Shown piece after piece: positions 1 through 7,583 of a DNA stretch of 48,986 bases (its first letter is position 1; each line of letters starts with the position of its first letter). Source of the stretch: JANQIV01 sp050117315. GTDB taxonomy: Bacteria > Bacteroidota > Ignavibacteria > Ignavibacteriales > Melioribacteraceae. Both the position numbers and the translations under genes were made by a program. The DNA is taken from contig JASFMY010000036.1 of the NCBI GenBank assembly GCA_050117315.1, positions 1-48,986 of the forward strand. Direction: 5' to 3'. The notes under the pieces were generated by a model. The model searched no databases. It was not told the DNA's origin and was given only the letters and a program-made list of their open reading frames with translations.

Positions 1-27
1 CAGCATTTTTTCTCTTAATTCTCCCAT
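1..27 (-). CDS. 5' end of a truncated minus-strand gene
   Basis: Only the first nine codons are inside the window (reads MGELREKML). The ATG at 27-25 is preceded by a strong Shine-Dalgarno match, AAGGAG, at 39-34 on the minus strand with six bases between, which is why I trust so short a piece. It diverges from the histidine kinase that starts at 347. A regulator paired with that kinase would be plausible, but nine residues cannot show it. Confidence 0.5.
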
Positions 28-346
28 TTCTTACTCCTTATTTTTGTGGTGATGGAAGAATATAAAAAATACTCACTCAATATTTCAATGAACACGGTGC
101 TGCCGCTTTGGCGGTTTCGTTCAACTTATATATATGTTGCATTTGGTTTTGGCTACGAACTAATGCTGGAATTAATTGAAAGAAGCTTTAGTTTTTCTAT
201 CCTAATTCTTATCTCATATATGTTTCTAATGATATCCGCTACTATTATAGTATCAGTTTTAGATTTTAGTACTACTTATTACAATTTATACTTCGGGCTT
301 TTTATAGAAATATTTTACGGATTTTTCTTTACACTTTTTAGGGTTG
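28..346. other. Divergent intergenic region
   Basis: About 320 bases separate the minus-strand start at 27 from the kinase start at 347. Apart from the minus-strand ribosome binding site at 34-39 I see no defined regulatory motif. A 109-codon plus-strand frame crosses it (46-375). I do not accept it: it begins in the leader of the divergent gene, has no binding site of its own and overlaps the kinase start. Confidence 0.4.
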
Positions 347-1165
347 ATGATGATAGATTTGTTGTTAAGTTTTGAAACCCCTGCTATTTGGGCAGCAATA
401 ACAACAATTGGTTTTGTAGGACTCATTTTGCTTTTTTTCAGACTGTTTTTATTGCCATACACCAAAAATTTCTTAAAGCTGAAAGAAGAGATTACACATC
501 AAAAACTTGAAAACGAAATGATTGCCCAGAGCATACGCACTGCAACAGTTCTTGAAGCAATTGAAAATGAAAAAGAAAGAATATCAAAAAACCTGCACGA
601 CATGCTTTTGCCTGTTCTTTATACGGTTAAATTTGCAATTGAACATGCAAAAGAGAAAAAAGATATAAACCATCAATCGCTTGATAACTCCGTTGAGCAG
701 CTCGTAGAAGCAAGCGACAACCTGAAAAACATAATATACGAACTCTCCCCCGGCGAACTTGATGTTGTTGACCTTGAGCTTGCAATAAGCAAACTGATTA
801 ACAACTTTGCAAAACTTCACAACTTAAAAATAGAAGTGGAAGACTACTTTATTCCTTCTGATATAGAAAAGAAAGCCGCGCTTGTTGTGTACAGGTCATT
901 AAAAGAACTGCTTACCAATGTTGAAAAACATGCTGCAACAAAAAACGTACGGGTAAATATAATTGACGATGATGAAGGAATGCTGAATATAACCGTAAAA
1001 GACGACGGTGTTGGTTTTGATTACGGTAAATATACAACGGGCAAACCCAGGCTTGGCTACGGGTTAAGCAACATAATAGAAAAAGTAAATTACCTAAAAG
1101 GCAAATACAAAATAAACACCGCCCCGGGCAAAGGAACCGAGGTTATTATTGCTATTCCGTTTTAA
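347..1165 (+). CDS. Sensor histidine kinase, NarL/DegS type (HisKA_3 + HATPase_c)
   Basis: Membrane-anchored two-component kinase of about 272 residues. Residues 13-36 form one hydrophobic segment. A coiled linker follows, then the dimerisation/phosphoacceptor helix with ERISKNLHD (H84), the form typical of NarL/DegS-type kinases. The ATP-binding domain has the N-box ELLTNVEKHA (about 188-197), DDGVGF (219-224), GYGLSN (237-242) and GKGTEV. There is no large extracytoplasmic sensor domain, so the input is either membrane-borne or comes from a partner. TTG 344, ATG 347 and ATG 350 are adjacent possible starts; I chose the first ATG, which follows AGGG. No response regulator lies downstream. 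The gene truncated at the left edge is the only nearby candidate partner. Confidence 0.85.
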   Translation: MMIDLLLSFETPAIWAAITTIGFVGLILLFFRLFLLPYTKNFLKLKEEITHQKLENEMIAQSIRTATVLEAIENEKERISKNLHDMLLPVLYTVKFAIEHAKEKKDINHQSLDNSVEQLVEASDNLKNIIYELSPGELDVVDLELAISKLINNFAKLHNLKIEVEDYFIPSDIEKKAALVVYRSLKELLTNVEKHAATKNVRVNIIDDDEGMLNITVKDDGVGFDYGKYTTGKPRLGYGLSNIIEKVNYLKGKYKINTAPGKGTEVIIAIPF

Positions 1166-1201
1166 AAATTAACTTCCGGCAGAACTTATATTGTACCAAC
1201 T

Positions 1202-1383
1202 TAGCATCCTATCTTACTCCGAGTTAGCAAGCTATCCTACTCCAACCTAGCTGCTATCTCACTCTAACTTAGCAAGCTATTTTACTCCAACATCGGATGC
1301 TATCCCACCCCAGCCTAGCTTGCTATCCTACCCCGACTTAGCTGCTATCTTACTCCGGTCTAGCGTGCTAACTCGTCGCCCCC
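1202..1383 (+). repeat. Tandem array, eight degenerate 22-23 bp units with an internal dyad
   Basis: Units begin at 1202, 1225, 1248, 1270, 1293, 1316, 1339 and 1361. Most open with the dyad TAGC-NN-GCTA, followed by a pyrimidine-rich TCYTACTCC stretch and a short tail. The two 22-bp units (1248 and 1339) have lost one base in the dyad spacer. The period is not a multiple of three and no open frame runs through, so it is not a protein repeat. There are no unique spacers, so it is not CRISPR. It lies between convergent genes. Confidence 0.85.
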
Positions 1384-1577
1384 ATCCTCGCTCCTTCCCC
1401 TTACTATTGGAGTAATTAGGTTAACAAATCGTGATGCTACCAGATTTAAAATGTTTATAAATCTTGGCGGGGAATCTATTTTTTTCTTGCCTGTCCCGCT
1501 CATCTCAGTGAGGACTTTTTACCTTTAATATGGGTTAGGTAGCAATTTCTCGTCAGATTTTCAAAGCATCATATTAA
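1384..1577. other. Intergenic remainder after the tandem array
   Basis: This is the rest of the 410-base gap between the convergent kinase and the 163-residue membrane protein. I see no gene, clear terminator or recognisable repeat in it. Confidence 0.4.
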
Positions 1578-2069
1578 CTATACAACTGGACGATAAACAG
1601 AAAATTTCTCATTATACATAGACATATATTCTATTTTAATTTCTAGCAATAACATATCATTATATATTCGTTCTTTAACATTATTATCATTATTAAATCC
1701 AGATGTTTTAAATATTTCATATTCATCACCAGCAGATAATACATGGTTTTTACTAGGGAAATTAATGGAACAACCTAGGTGAATAATATCTAGTTCTTCA
1801 CATAGTTTTACGGCTATTTCATGAGGATTATTCCCAATTTTTGAACTACTAAATTTTATGTCAAAAGTTGATATTATTGCTGGCCCAATACCTTGATTTT
1901 CAAGTTTTAAAACGAACTCGTCTTCTGTAAAACGCGTACTAAAATTTAAAAGAGGTCTTACTGATAATTTATTGTGTGTGCGTGTTATAAAACCTTGCCA
2001 AATTGCAACTCCAAAAGCACACAAAGAAATAAAAACAGCAGAAATTGAAATAATTGTTTCTATATTCAT
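1578..2069 (-). CDS. Hypothetical protein with N-terminal membrane anchor
   Basis: A 163-residue protein with one hydrophobic helix (about residues 5-27), then a soluble, beta-rich domain (about 35-163) without a motif I recognise. The length and shape recall small single-anchor proteins common in accessory regions, but no function can be assigned. Its ATG directly follows the TAA of the upstream 100-residue gene, so the two are probably translated together. The composition is more AT-rich than the metabolic genes further right. Confidence 0.6.
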   Translation of the reverse strand: MNIETIISISAVFISLCAFGVAIWQGFITRTHNKLSVRPLLNFSTRFTEDEFVLKLENQGIGPAIISTFDIKFSSSKIGNNPHEIAVKLCEELDIIHLGCSINFPSKNHVLSAGDEYEIFKTSGFNNDNNVKERIYNDMLLLEIKIEYMSMYNEKFSVYRPVV

Positions 2070-2372
2070 TTATGTATCCAATTTTAATCCAAATTGATTA
2101 TAAATTCCCTTCACATAATCTTTATATAAAATTTCTAGGTCTTTATTTTTATCTATTGCGTAATAGTTAAGTAATTCATAACAATGAATTATATCTAAAT
2201 GAGCACACTCCATTAAAGAATAATAAACATAAAATATATTGAGCATTAAAGTTCCATCTGGAGCGATATCAACAAAGTCTTTTGATAACGCAGCAATGTC
2301 GCAATGGACTATACTACTTGCATTATTGTATAGTGATTGATAGTATTTTTCAAAGCTAATATGTCTTATCAT
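2070..2372 (-). CDS. Hypothetical small protein, first gene of a two-gene unit
   Basis: A 100-residue, probably helical, cytoplasmic protein without signal peptide or membrane segment. Two conserved-looking cysteines (HCD and HCY) sit in hydrophobic helices. I do not recognise a family. Its TAA stop is immediately followed by the ATG of the 163-residue membrane protein, a translational coupling arrangement that suggests a soluble/membrane pair. The upstream ribosome binding site is weak. Confidence 0.55.
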   Translation of the reverse strand: MIRHISFEKYYQSLYNNASSIVHCDIAALSKDFVDIAPDGTLMLNIFYVYYSLMECAHLDIIHCYELLNYYAIDKNKDLEILYKDYVKGIYNQFGLKLDT

Positions 2373-2571
2373 ATTATCTTTTGGAACTAATTTTTACTGC
2401 CGTCACTGACCCCCGCATTATGGGACAGGCACTCAGTAACGGGAGTATTTTATTTTTATCTTTTGCTGCCTTTTCTCAAAACCCAGCTAATGTGCCACCG
2501 TGTGGACGGCGGCAGCAATGGAATGGAATTTCTTTGTTTCATAAAAAGGTTATCACCATTTTTTAATAGTA

Positions 2572-2916
2572 TTATGGTTTTGTTTTAATATCCTTAAAGG
2601 TAATATATATTGCCCAGTCAGGATCGCCAAAACTGGCAAGCATAATAATTTCAGCTAAATATTCATCATTATTAACTTGCTTACAATTAACTTCAGAAAT
2701 TTCTTCAACGTTTAAATTATTGGAAAAAGCTTCGGAAGTCTCCATTTTAGTAACGCCACAAAAGATTAAATATAATGTTTCATAATCGTTTAATTTTTCA
2801 TCCCACTTTTCATATACTATTTCAACTTCTTTCGCATGAATATTTATATTTATTTTTTTAATTTCTTTATCGTGAAGTTCCAGTTTTTCAAGCTTTTCAA
2901 TTACTATATCTTTCAT
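2572..2916 (-). CDS. Probable immunity protein of the adjacent mini-RHS toxin
   Basis: A 114-residue cytoplasmic protein with no signal peptide and an acidic, mixed alpha/beta composition. It starts nine bases after the RHS-type gene and is the last gene of the operon. In polymorphic toxin systems the immunity gene sits directly downstream of the toxin, and small acidic soluble proteins are typical. I cannot match it with confidence to a named Imm family, so the role rests on position and size. A motif FGDPDWAIYITF lies near the C-terminus. Confidence 0.5.
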   Translation of the reverse strand: MKDIVIEKLEKLELHDKEIKKININIHAKEVEIVYEKWDEKLNDYETLYLIFCGVTKMETSEAFSNNLNVEEISEVNCKQVNNDEYLAEIIMLASFGDPDWAIYITFKDIKTKP

Positions 2917-2925
2917 AATATACCT

Positions 2926-3636
2926 CTATGGTAAAATATGGGAATCAGGTGAACCTTTAGGAACAGGATTCCCGCTTTTATCTAAATATCGATCTGTCTT
3001 TCCAGTGGAATTAGGATTATTTCTATGCCAATGATCTTTGCCAGCATTACCTTTTGTTCCTTCTTTCCCCTTATCAAAACGGACTTTTTCCCCAGTTTTT
3101 GTATTTTCAAATTCGCGATGGTTCCCAGATTTATTTTTATCACTTGTAATCTCTTGCCATTCATCTCCTAAATCATCAGGTGTTGCTGGAGGTGAATTTT
3201 CCCAATCAATAGATTCACCACCATCAGAGGTTGTACCTTCGTCACTACTAAATAAGCTTATTACACCATCAACAACATCGTTAACAGCATCTTTTGCAAC
3301 ATTGATTGATGAGTTAACAAAAGAGTCATAGCTTCTTCTGTAACTAGGATTTGTTAAATAATTATAAGAATGTCCCGCTAAAGCGATTGTTACTGCTCCC
3401 GCAGCAACAACACCAGTTGCAGTTAAAGTTATTGGTTCTTTTCCGTCCGGATCAATGTTTGCCAAAGGATTATTTAGTGCATAAACATAAGGTGAAACTC
3501 CGGGGCTCTTATGTGTTAGTGGATCAACAGACAACCATCTTCCGGTTGCAGAATCATAATATCTCCCGGCGAATATTGATTGTGTTGATAACAACACTAA
3601 AAAAGTAATGAATAGAATCCTACAGATTTTAGACAT
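2926..3636 (-). CDS. Minimal secreted RHS-core protein with toxin-like C-terminus
   Basis: A 236-residue protein. Residues 1-23 are a signal peptide (cleavage about IFA-G). The RHS-associated core signature follows immediately (RYYDSATGRWLSVDPL at 25-40, then YVYALNNPLANIDPDG at 50-65). After it come a small-residue hydrophobic stretch (71-90), a linker and a variable C-terminal domain from about 170. That domain has DHWHRNNPN (201-209) and a Gly/Pro/His-rich end, which resembles C-terminal modules of RHS/polymorphic toxins; a nuclease role is a guess. Normal RHS toxins exceed 1,000 residues, so nearly the whole shell is missing while signal peptide and frame are intact. Its ribosome binding site (GGAGG) overlaps the end of the preceding gene, with one base between stop and ATG. 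It could be a functional mini-toxin or an orphan cassette. Confidence 0.7.
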   Translation of the reverse strand: MSKICRILFITFLVLLSTQSIFAGRYYDSATGRWLSVDPLTHKSPGVSPYVYALNNPLANIDPDGKEPITLTATGVVAAGAVTIALAGHSYNYLTNPSYRRSYDSFVNSSINVAKDAVNDVVDGVISLFSSDEGTTSDGGESIDWENSPPATPDDLGDEWQEITSDKNKSGNHREFENTKTGEKVRFDKGKEGTKGNAGKDHWHRNNPNSTGKTDRYLDKSGNPVPKGSPDSHILP

Positions 3637-3637
3637 T

Positions 3638-4870
3638 TTAGTATCCTCCTTGTTGTTTGTATTTTTTTATACTTTCTACTTGTTTTTCGAAAAATTCTAT
3701 TGGGAATTCGTGAACTATCCCGAGCTCTTCTGCTTTGTTTGTGTATTCTTTATAAAGTGCTATTTTCTCAAGTATTAAAGGCTTATACTTTTTCTCAATG
3801 TCCATTAATTCATCTTGTAACTCGGTTTGATATAGGTATCTTTCATCTATTTGATTATTTTTTTCTTTTGCTTGGGGTTCGGTTCTTTGTAAAAGTTCTT
3901 CTGATAAAAGTTTAGGGGTAAATTGAATATTTTTTCTTGGCTCATTTTGACTGTTCTTCTTTAATTCAGGCAAATATGATTCTTCTTTTCTTTTTTTGTT
4001 TGTTAATCTCACTTCTAAATTATTCACGGCAATAGCTCTTTGTTTTTCTTCCCACATTTTTTCTTCAAGTTGCCGGGCTTCCCCGTATGCAATTAATCCG
4101 TAATTCCAGTATGCCGACGACATTGTTGGATCATACTTTATTGCTAATTGGAAGTAATATTTAGCTTTTTCAATATTTCTTTGTTTTATATATTCGTTAG
4201 CATTAGTCAATAACAAAGTAGCGATATATTCTTTCTTAGTAAGAGTTCTTAAATAAACACCATTTTTGATTGCTTTTTCTGGAATTAGTACATCTTCTTG
4301 ATACTGTTGATTTGAAATGAAACCACCGCCATTTGTAGCTTCAATATTATTTTGAAAATTGATTATAAATTCTTCCGGTTCATATCTTACAAAGAAATGC
4401 TTAGCCGAGCGAACCGGATAAATTGGGAGACCTAATCTTTCTCCTAATATTACATATAGCATCGGCATTGTTATGCAAGAACCTTTTTTGTTTGCTATAT
4501 ATCCATTTATAAACTTGTTATCTAACTTTACTACTTGTAAATCATCATCGTCATAACTAAATGTAATGCTGTCATTCCAGAATCCGGGTTTATATAAGTA
4601 TGTATTTAACGCTCCAATTCTATCATCGGGACTAGTATATTTTCCAAAATAATATTTGTATCTATCGGCAAGGTAATCGAAAGCTTGAAGAAAGAACTGA
4701 ACATTGAGATTTGGATAAAATTCTTTTGCCAAAACCAAAGAGGCAATACCTATATTTATTTCATCTTCCGACAGCTTAAGAATATCCTCAATATTCTGCC
4801 CAGTATATTGTTTCTGTGCAAAACAAAAGTTGACGGATAAAAGAAAAATCAAAGTAAAAAGCGTTTTCAT
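3638..4870 (-). CDS. Secreted SirB1/transglutaminase-like protein with TPR region
   Basis: About 410 residues from the ATG at 4870. The frame opens earlier at 4894, but only this Met is followed by a proper signal peptide (MKTLFTLIFLLSVNFCFAQ). Residues 60-185 match the SirB1-type transglutaminase-like fold: DRIGALNTYLY, then KKGSCITMPMLYVILGERLG with Cys132, and KHFFVRYE with His158, so the Cys/His pair of an active thiol enzyme is present. A TPR-like pair follows (about 212-262, YIKQRNIEKAKYYFQLAIKYD), then a long charged, coiled C-terminal tail. It heads a three-gene operon with the mini-RHS toxin and its presumed immunity gene, one base upstream of the toxin ATG. A role in processing or anchoring the RHS protein is possible but is inferred from linkage only. 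Confidence 0.7.
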   Translation of the reverse strand: MKTLFTLIFLLSVNFCFAQKQYTGQNIEDILKLSEDEINIGIASLVLAKEFYPNLNVQFFLQAFDYLADRYKYYFGKYTSPDDRIGALNTYLYKPGFWNDSITFSYDDDDLQVVKLDNKFINGYIANKKGSCITMPMLYVILGERLGLPIYPVRSAKHFFVRYEPEEFIINFQNNIEATNGGGFISNQQYQEDVLIPEKAIKNGVYLRTLTKKEYIATLLLTNANEYIKQRNIEKAKYYFQLAIKYDPTMSSAYWNYGLIAYGEARQLEEKMWEEKQRAIAVNNLEVRLTNKKRKEESYLPELKKNSQNEPRKNIQFTPKLLSEELLQRTEPQAKEKNNQIDERYLYQTELQDELMDIEKKYKPLILEKIALYKEYTNKAEELGIVHEFPIEFFEKQVESIKKYKQQGGY

Positions 4871-5156
4871 ATAAGACCTTAAATTGATCTCCAAACTTTC
4901 TTTAATTAGTGATATCGCAAAACGACAAAAATTCTACAAACTTTTTTATTTTTTTTTATTAGGGGCTAACATTTTCTTATAAGGAACGCTTAACCTGGAT
5001 AATTGCGCTTGCTGTTTCAATGAATCAACCGGGTTTAAAATATAAAAATAGCCGTGTTACATCAACATGAATTAATAGAATTGTTTTATTTTAAGTCGAC
5101 CTTACTATCTGCTCAAAAAAATACTGAATCAATGGTATGAACCTCGGATCAATTCG

Positions 5157-5262
5157 CCTGGCGAACCGAACCCTGTTCCGCCGCAAGCGACGGGGAATTA
5201 AACCCAGCCTTCTCGCCTGCCTTGGCGGCAGACAGGTCCGCCGTAGCGAATGCGAAGGCGGA
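5157..5262 (+). repeat. GC-rich palindromic intergenic repeat
   Basis: A GC-rich island in AT-rich DNA with at least two hairpins: 5214-5236 (CCTGCC...GGCAG-CAGG) and 5237-5262 (TCCGCC...GGCGGA, enclosing TAGCGAATGCG). Short pieces of the same vocabulary (CCTGCC/GGCAGG) recur at 16326-16370 and near 48800, so it belongs to a family of dispersed palindromic repeats. No coding capacity is supported. Confidence 0.7.
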
Positions 5263-5376
5263 TTAAAGGGGCGGTTAAAAAGGAAAAATAAAAAAAATTG
5301 GATATGGAAAAAACTGCAAGATATTAATAAATTGGAAAGAAAAACTTGCAGATTTATATAAAAAGCAGAGCATTAA

Positions 5377-5559
5377 ATGAGAGAGAAATCGCCGGATCAA
5401 GAACAAATAAATTTATCTTTATCCGCTGTCGCATTCGATTTTAAGAAAAATATTAATCAAATAAAAAAATATTCTCAACTTGCGAAAGTTACTTTTGGAA
5501 AATTCAATATAATTTTTTGTAAAAATTTAACGGAAATTCCGTTTTTAAGGATTGGTTAA
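5377..5559 (+). CDS. Possible small hypothetical protein upstream of pdxB
   Basis: A 60-codon open frame that ends five bases before the pdxB ATG. It is Lys/Ile/Asn-rich, has no motif and no clear ribosome binding site. Position just ahead of pdxB makes a leader or small coupled gene possible. It could equally be a remnant of a longer gene or chance. Confidence 0.2.
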   Translation: MREKSPDQEQINLSLSAVAFDFKKNINQIKKYSQLAKVTFGKFNIIFCKNLTEIPFLRIG

Positions 5560-5564
5560 TTATT

Positions 5565-6710
5565 ATGTTAATAGTAGCAGACGAAAATATCACATTTGCC
5601 GAAGAAGCATTCTCACGGTTTGGAGAAGTTAAACTTCTAAAAGGAAGAGAGATTTCCAATTCAATTTTGAGAGACGCCGATGCGCTGTTTGTAAGATCGG
5701 TTACAAAAGTAAATGAAGATTTGTTGACCGGGACAAAAGTAAAATTTGTCGGTACCGCAACAATCGGAACAGATCATATCGACATTGATTATTTAGAAAA
5801 AAACGGGATTGAATTCACATCGGCTAAGGGATGTAATTCTTTTGCGGTTACAGAGTACGTGCTTTCAGCGGTTAATTATTTAATAAACAAAAGGCATAAA
5901 AACTACAGCGATATTTCAATCGGCATCATCGGTGTCGGAAATATCGGCAGTAAGCTGGAAAGGCTGTTTAAAACGCTTGGCTCAAAAGTATTGTTAAATG
6001 ATCCCCCGTTAAAAAGAGAAACAAACGACGGCAAATATATATCGCTTGAAGAAGTTTTATCAGCCGATATTATAACATGCCACGTGCCGTTAAATTTGAC
6101 CGGCGAAGATAAAACATTTCATCTGCTCGATGAAAAAGAGGTTGCCCGAATTAAACCCGGCGCTGTTGTTATTAATTCATCGCGCGGGCCGGTAATAAAT
6201 AATAAAGTTCTTAAGCAAAGATTAATTGACAAAAAGGATTTACATGTTGTGCTTGACGTTTGGGAGAACGAACCCAACCTTGACCCGGAATTATTAGACC
6301 TGGTTGAAGTTGCAACTCCCCACGTGGCGGGCTATTCACTTGAAGGGAAAATAAACGGTACTAAAATTATATACGACAAGTTTTGCGAATTTCTTAAAAT
6401 AGAAAAGAACTGGCTGCCGGAATACCCGTTGGTTACCGATAATATTATCAAAAGCGAATATAAATCAAAGGAGGAATTAATAATTTCTTTATACCCGTTT
6501 ATTTACGATATAAAAGAGGACAGCAATTTTACAAAAAAGAAAATCCAATCAAACAAAAATGAAATTGCCGCCGAGTTTGATAAGTTAAGAAAAAATTATA
6601 ACCTGAGAAGAGAATTAAGTAACTATTGGATAAGGTATTCTACAAAATTTGAAAACCTTTTAAATGTACTCCGCCTCAATTACAAAGATGAGACTATCTC
6701 AAAAGCTTAG
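5565..6710 (+). CDS. pdxB: Erythronate-4-phosphate dehydrogenase
   Basis: NAD-dependent oxidation of 4-phosphoerythronate, the second step of the DXP-dependent pyridoxal phosphate pathway, in the cytoplasm. At 381 residues it matches the family length (E. coli 378). D-2-hydroxyacid dehydrogenase fold: Rossmann motif GVGNIG (123-128), catalytic Arg207 in SSRGPV, Glu236 in ENEP and His253 in TPHVAGYSLEGK. The Y-S-L-E-G-K continuation and the C-terminal domain of about 100 residues separate PdxB from SerA and other relatives. The last codons (reading DETISKA) and the stop lie inside the left arm of an inverted-repeat element, so the natural C-terminus may have been replaced. Other pyridoxine genes are not in the window. 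Confidence 0.93.
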   Translation: MLIVADENITFAEEAFSRFGEVKLLKGREISNSILRDADALFVRSVTKVNEDLLTGTKVKFVGTATIGTDHIDIDYLEKNGIEFTSAKGCNSFAVTEYVLSAVNYLINKRHKNYSDISIGIIGVGNIGSKLERLFKTLGSKVLLNDPPLKRETNDGKYISLEEVLSADIITCHVPLNLTGEDKTFHLLDEKEVARIKPGAVVINSSRGPVINNKVLKQRLIDKKDLHVVLDVWENEPNLDPELLDLVEVATPHVAGYSLEGKINGTKIIYDKFCEFLKIEKNWLPEYPLVTDNIIKSEYKSKEELIISLYPFIYDIKEDSNFTKKKIQSNKNEIAAEFDKLRKNYNLRRELSNYWIRYSTKFENLLNVLRLNYKDETISKA

Positions 6711-6837
6711 GGATGACATTGCGAACCCCGATTTTGGGGTGAAGCCTGTCTGCCGACATGACAGGCAATCTCCATATTGGGGATCACTTCGTCGCCAAAG
6801 CTCCTCGTGATGACAAAACTACTTTCGAGACAATCCC
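6691..6837. repeat. MITE-like inverted repeat overlapping the pdxB stop codon
   Basis: The outer arms GAGACTATCTCAAAAG (from 6690) and CTTTCGAGACAATCCC (6822-6837) are inverted copies differing only by transitions. Inside are GATGACATTGCGA and its counterpart TCGTGATGAC, a CCCC-GATTTT-GGGG hairpin (6726-6739) and a 7-bp stem GCCTGTC/GACAGGC (6744-6766). The inner sequence has the form of the widespread GTCATTGCGA-type intergenic palindromes. It has no coding capacity. Confidence 0.75.
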
Positions 6838-6927
6838 ATCTTTTATTGAAACGGGTAGTTTTTTTAGTTGTATAAATTCCCATAGCTATTGTCTATATTG
6901 CCGCATCATAATTTTTATAACTGTTAA

Positions 6928-7575
6928 ATGAAATTTATTTTCTACATATTATTACTGGCAGTAACTATTCAATCCCAGGACACGGGATTTCAAATTGCGA
7001 GACTGAAATATTCCGGCGGGAGCGACTGGTATAACGATCCGTCTGCCGAAGTGAATTTATTGAATTTCATTAATGAGAATACAACTATTAAAGTTAACCC
7101 GGATTACGTTGTAGCGGATTTAAGCAAAGACGATATATTTAATTACCCGCTTCTATTTATAACCGGTCACGGGAATATAGTTTTTTCAGATACTGAAGTT
7201 GAAAAGCTGAGAACCTATCTTGAAAACGGCGGGTTTATTTACGTTGACGATGATTACGGCATTAACAATGCAATAAGAAGAGAAATGAAAAAAGTCTTCC
7301 CGGAAAAAGATTTTGTAGAACTGCCTTTTAATCACGGGATATATAATTCGTTTTATAATTTTGAATACGGTCCGCCTAAAATTCACGAACACGACGATAA
7401 AACACCGCAAGGTTTCGGGATATTTGTAAACGAACGTCTGGCTGTTTATTATACTTACGAATCAAATCCAGGCGACGGCTGGGCGGATGCGCAAATTCAC
7501 AACAACCCGCCAGAGGTTAGAGAGAAAGCTTTAAAGTTCGGGACTAACATTGTGGTCTGGGTTTTATCAAACTAA
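6928..7575 (+). CDS. DUF4159 family exported protein
   Basis: A 215-residue protein with a short signal peptide (1-17, ending IQSQ). The DUF4159 features are RLKYSGGSDWYND (25-37), LFITGHG (76-82), GGFIYVDDDYG (101-111) and a C-terminal GTNIVVWVLSN helix. The domain has a class-I glutamine-amidotransferase-like fold but no obvious catalytic Cys here, so an enzymatic role is doubtful. It is followed after eight bases by the large DUF4175 membrane protein. In this phylum the two are regular neighbours near MoxR/Bat-type genes, which are absent from this window. The start ATG has no strong Shine-Dalgarno; the signal peptide decides it. Confidence 0.75.
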   Translation: MKFIFYILLLAVTIQSQDTGFQIARLKYSGGSDWYNDPSAEVNLLNFINENTTIKVNPDYVVADLSKDDIFNYPLLFITGHGNIVFSDTEVEKLRTYLENGGFIYVDDDYGINNAIRREMKKVFPEKDFVELPFNHGIYNSFYNFEYGPPKIHEHDDKTPQGFGIFVNERLAVYYTYESNPGDGWADAQIHNNPPEVREKALKFGTNIVVWVLSN

Positions 7576-7583
7576 TTAACAAC

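Larger units (their letters stand above)
4871..5564. other. Repeat-bearing intergenic region between divergent genes
   Basis: Nearly 700 bases between the divergent transglutaminase-like gene and pdxB. Bases 4871-5130 are AT-rich with no motif I can name. From 5157 to 5262 there is a GC-rich repeat block (separate entry). From 5377 a small open frame runs up to pdxB. The 5137-5361 frame is produced by the repeat and is not counted as a gene. Confidence 0.5.

Noticed and set aside
46..375. 109-codon plus-strand frame before the histidine kinase
   Set aside because: It begins in the leader of the divergent left-edge gene, lacks a ribosome binding site and runs into the kinase start. The hydrophobic content is what AT-rich noise gives.
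1202..1383. CRISPR array
   Set aside because: The repeat units are contiguous, 22-23 bp, with no unique spacers and no cas gene in the window.
2381..2566. 61-codon plus-strand frame
   Set aside because: No ribosome binding site, odd composition, and it contains an inverted TTTGCTGCC/GGCGGCAGCA pair. More likely noncoding.
5137..5361. 74-codon frame rich in Arg and Lys
   Set aside because: It is the translation of the GC-rich palindromic repeat and the A-rich stretch after it.
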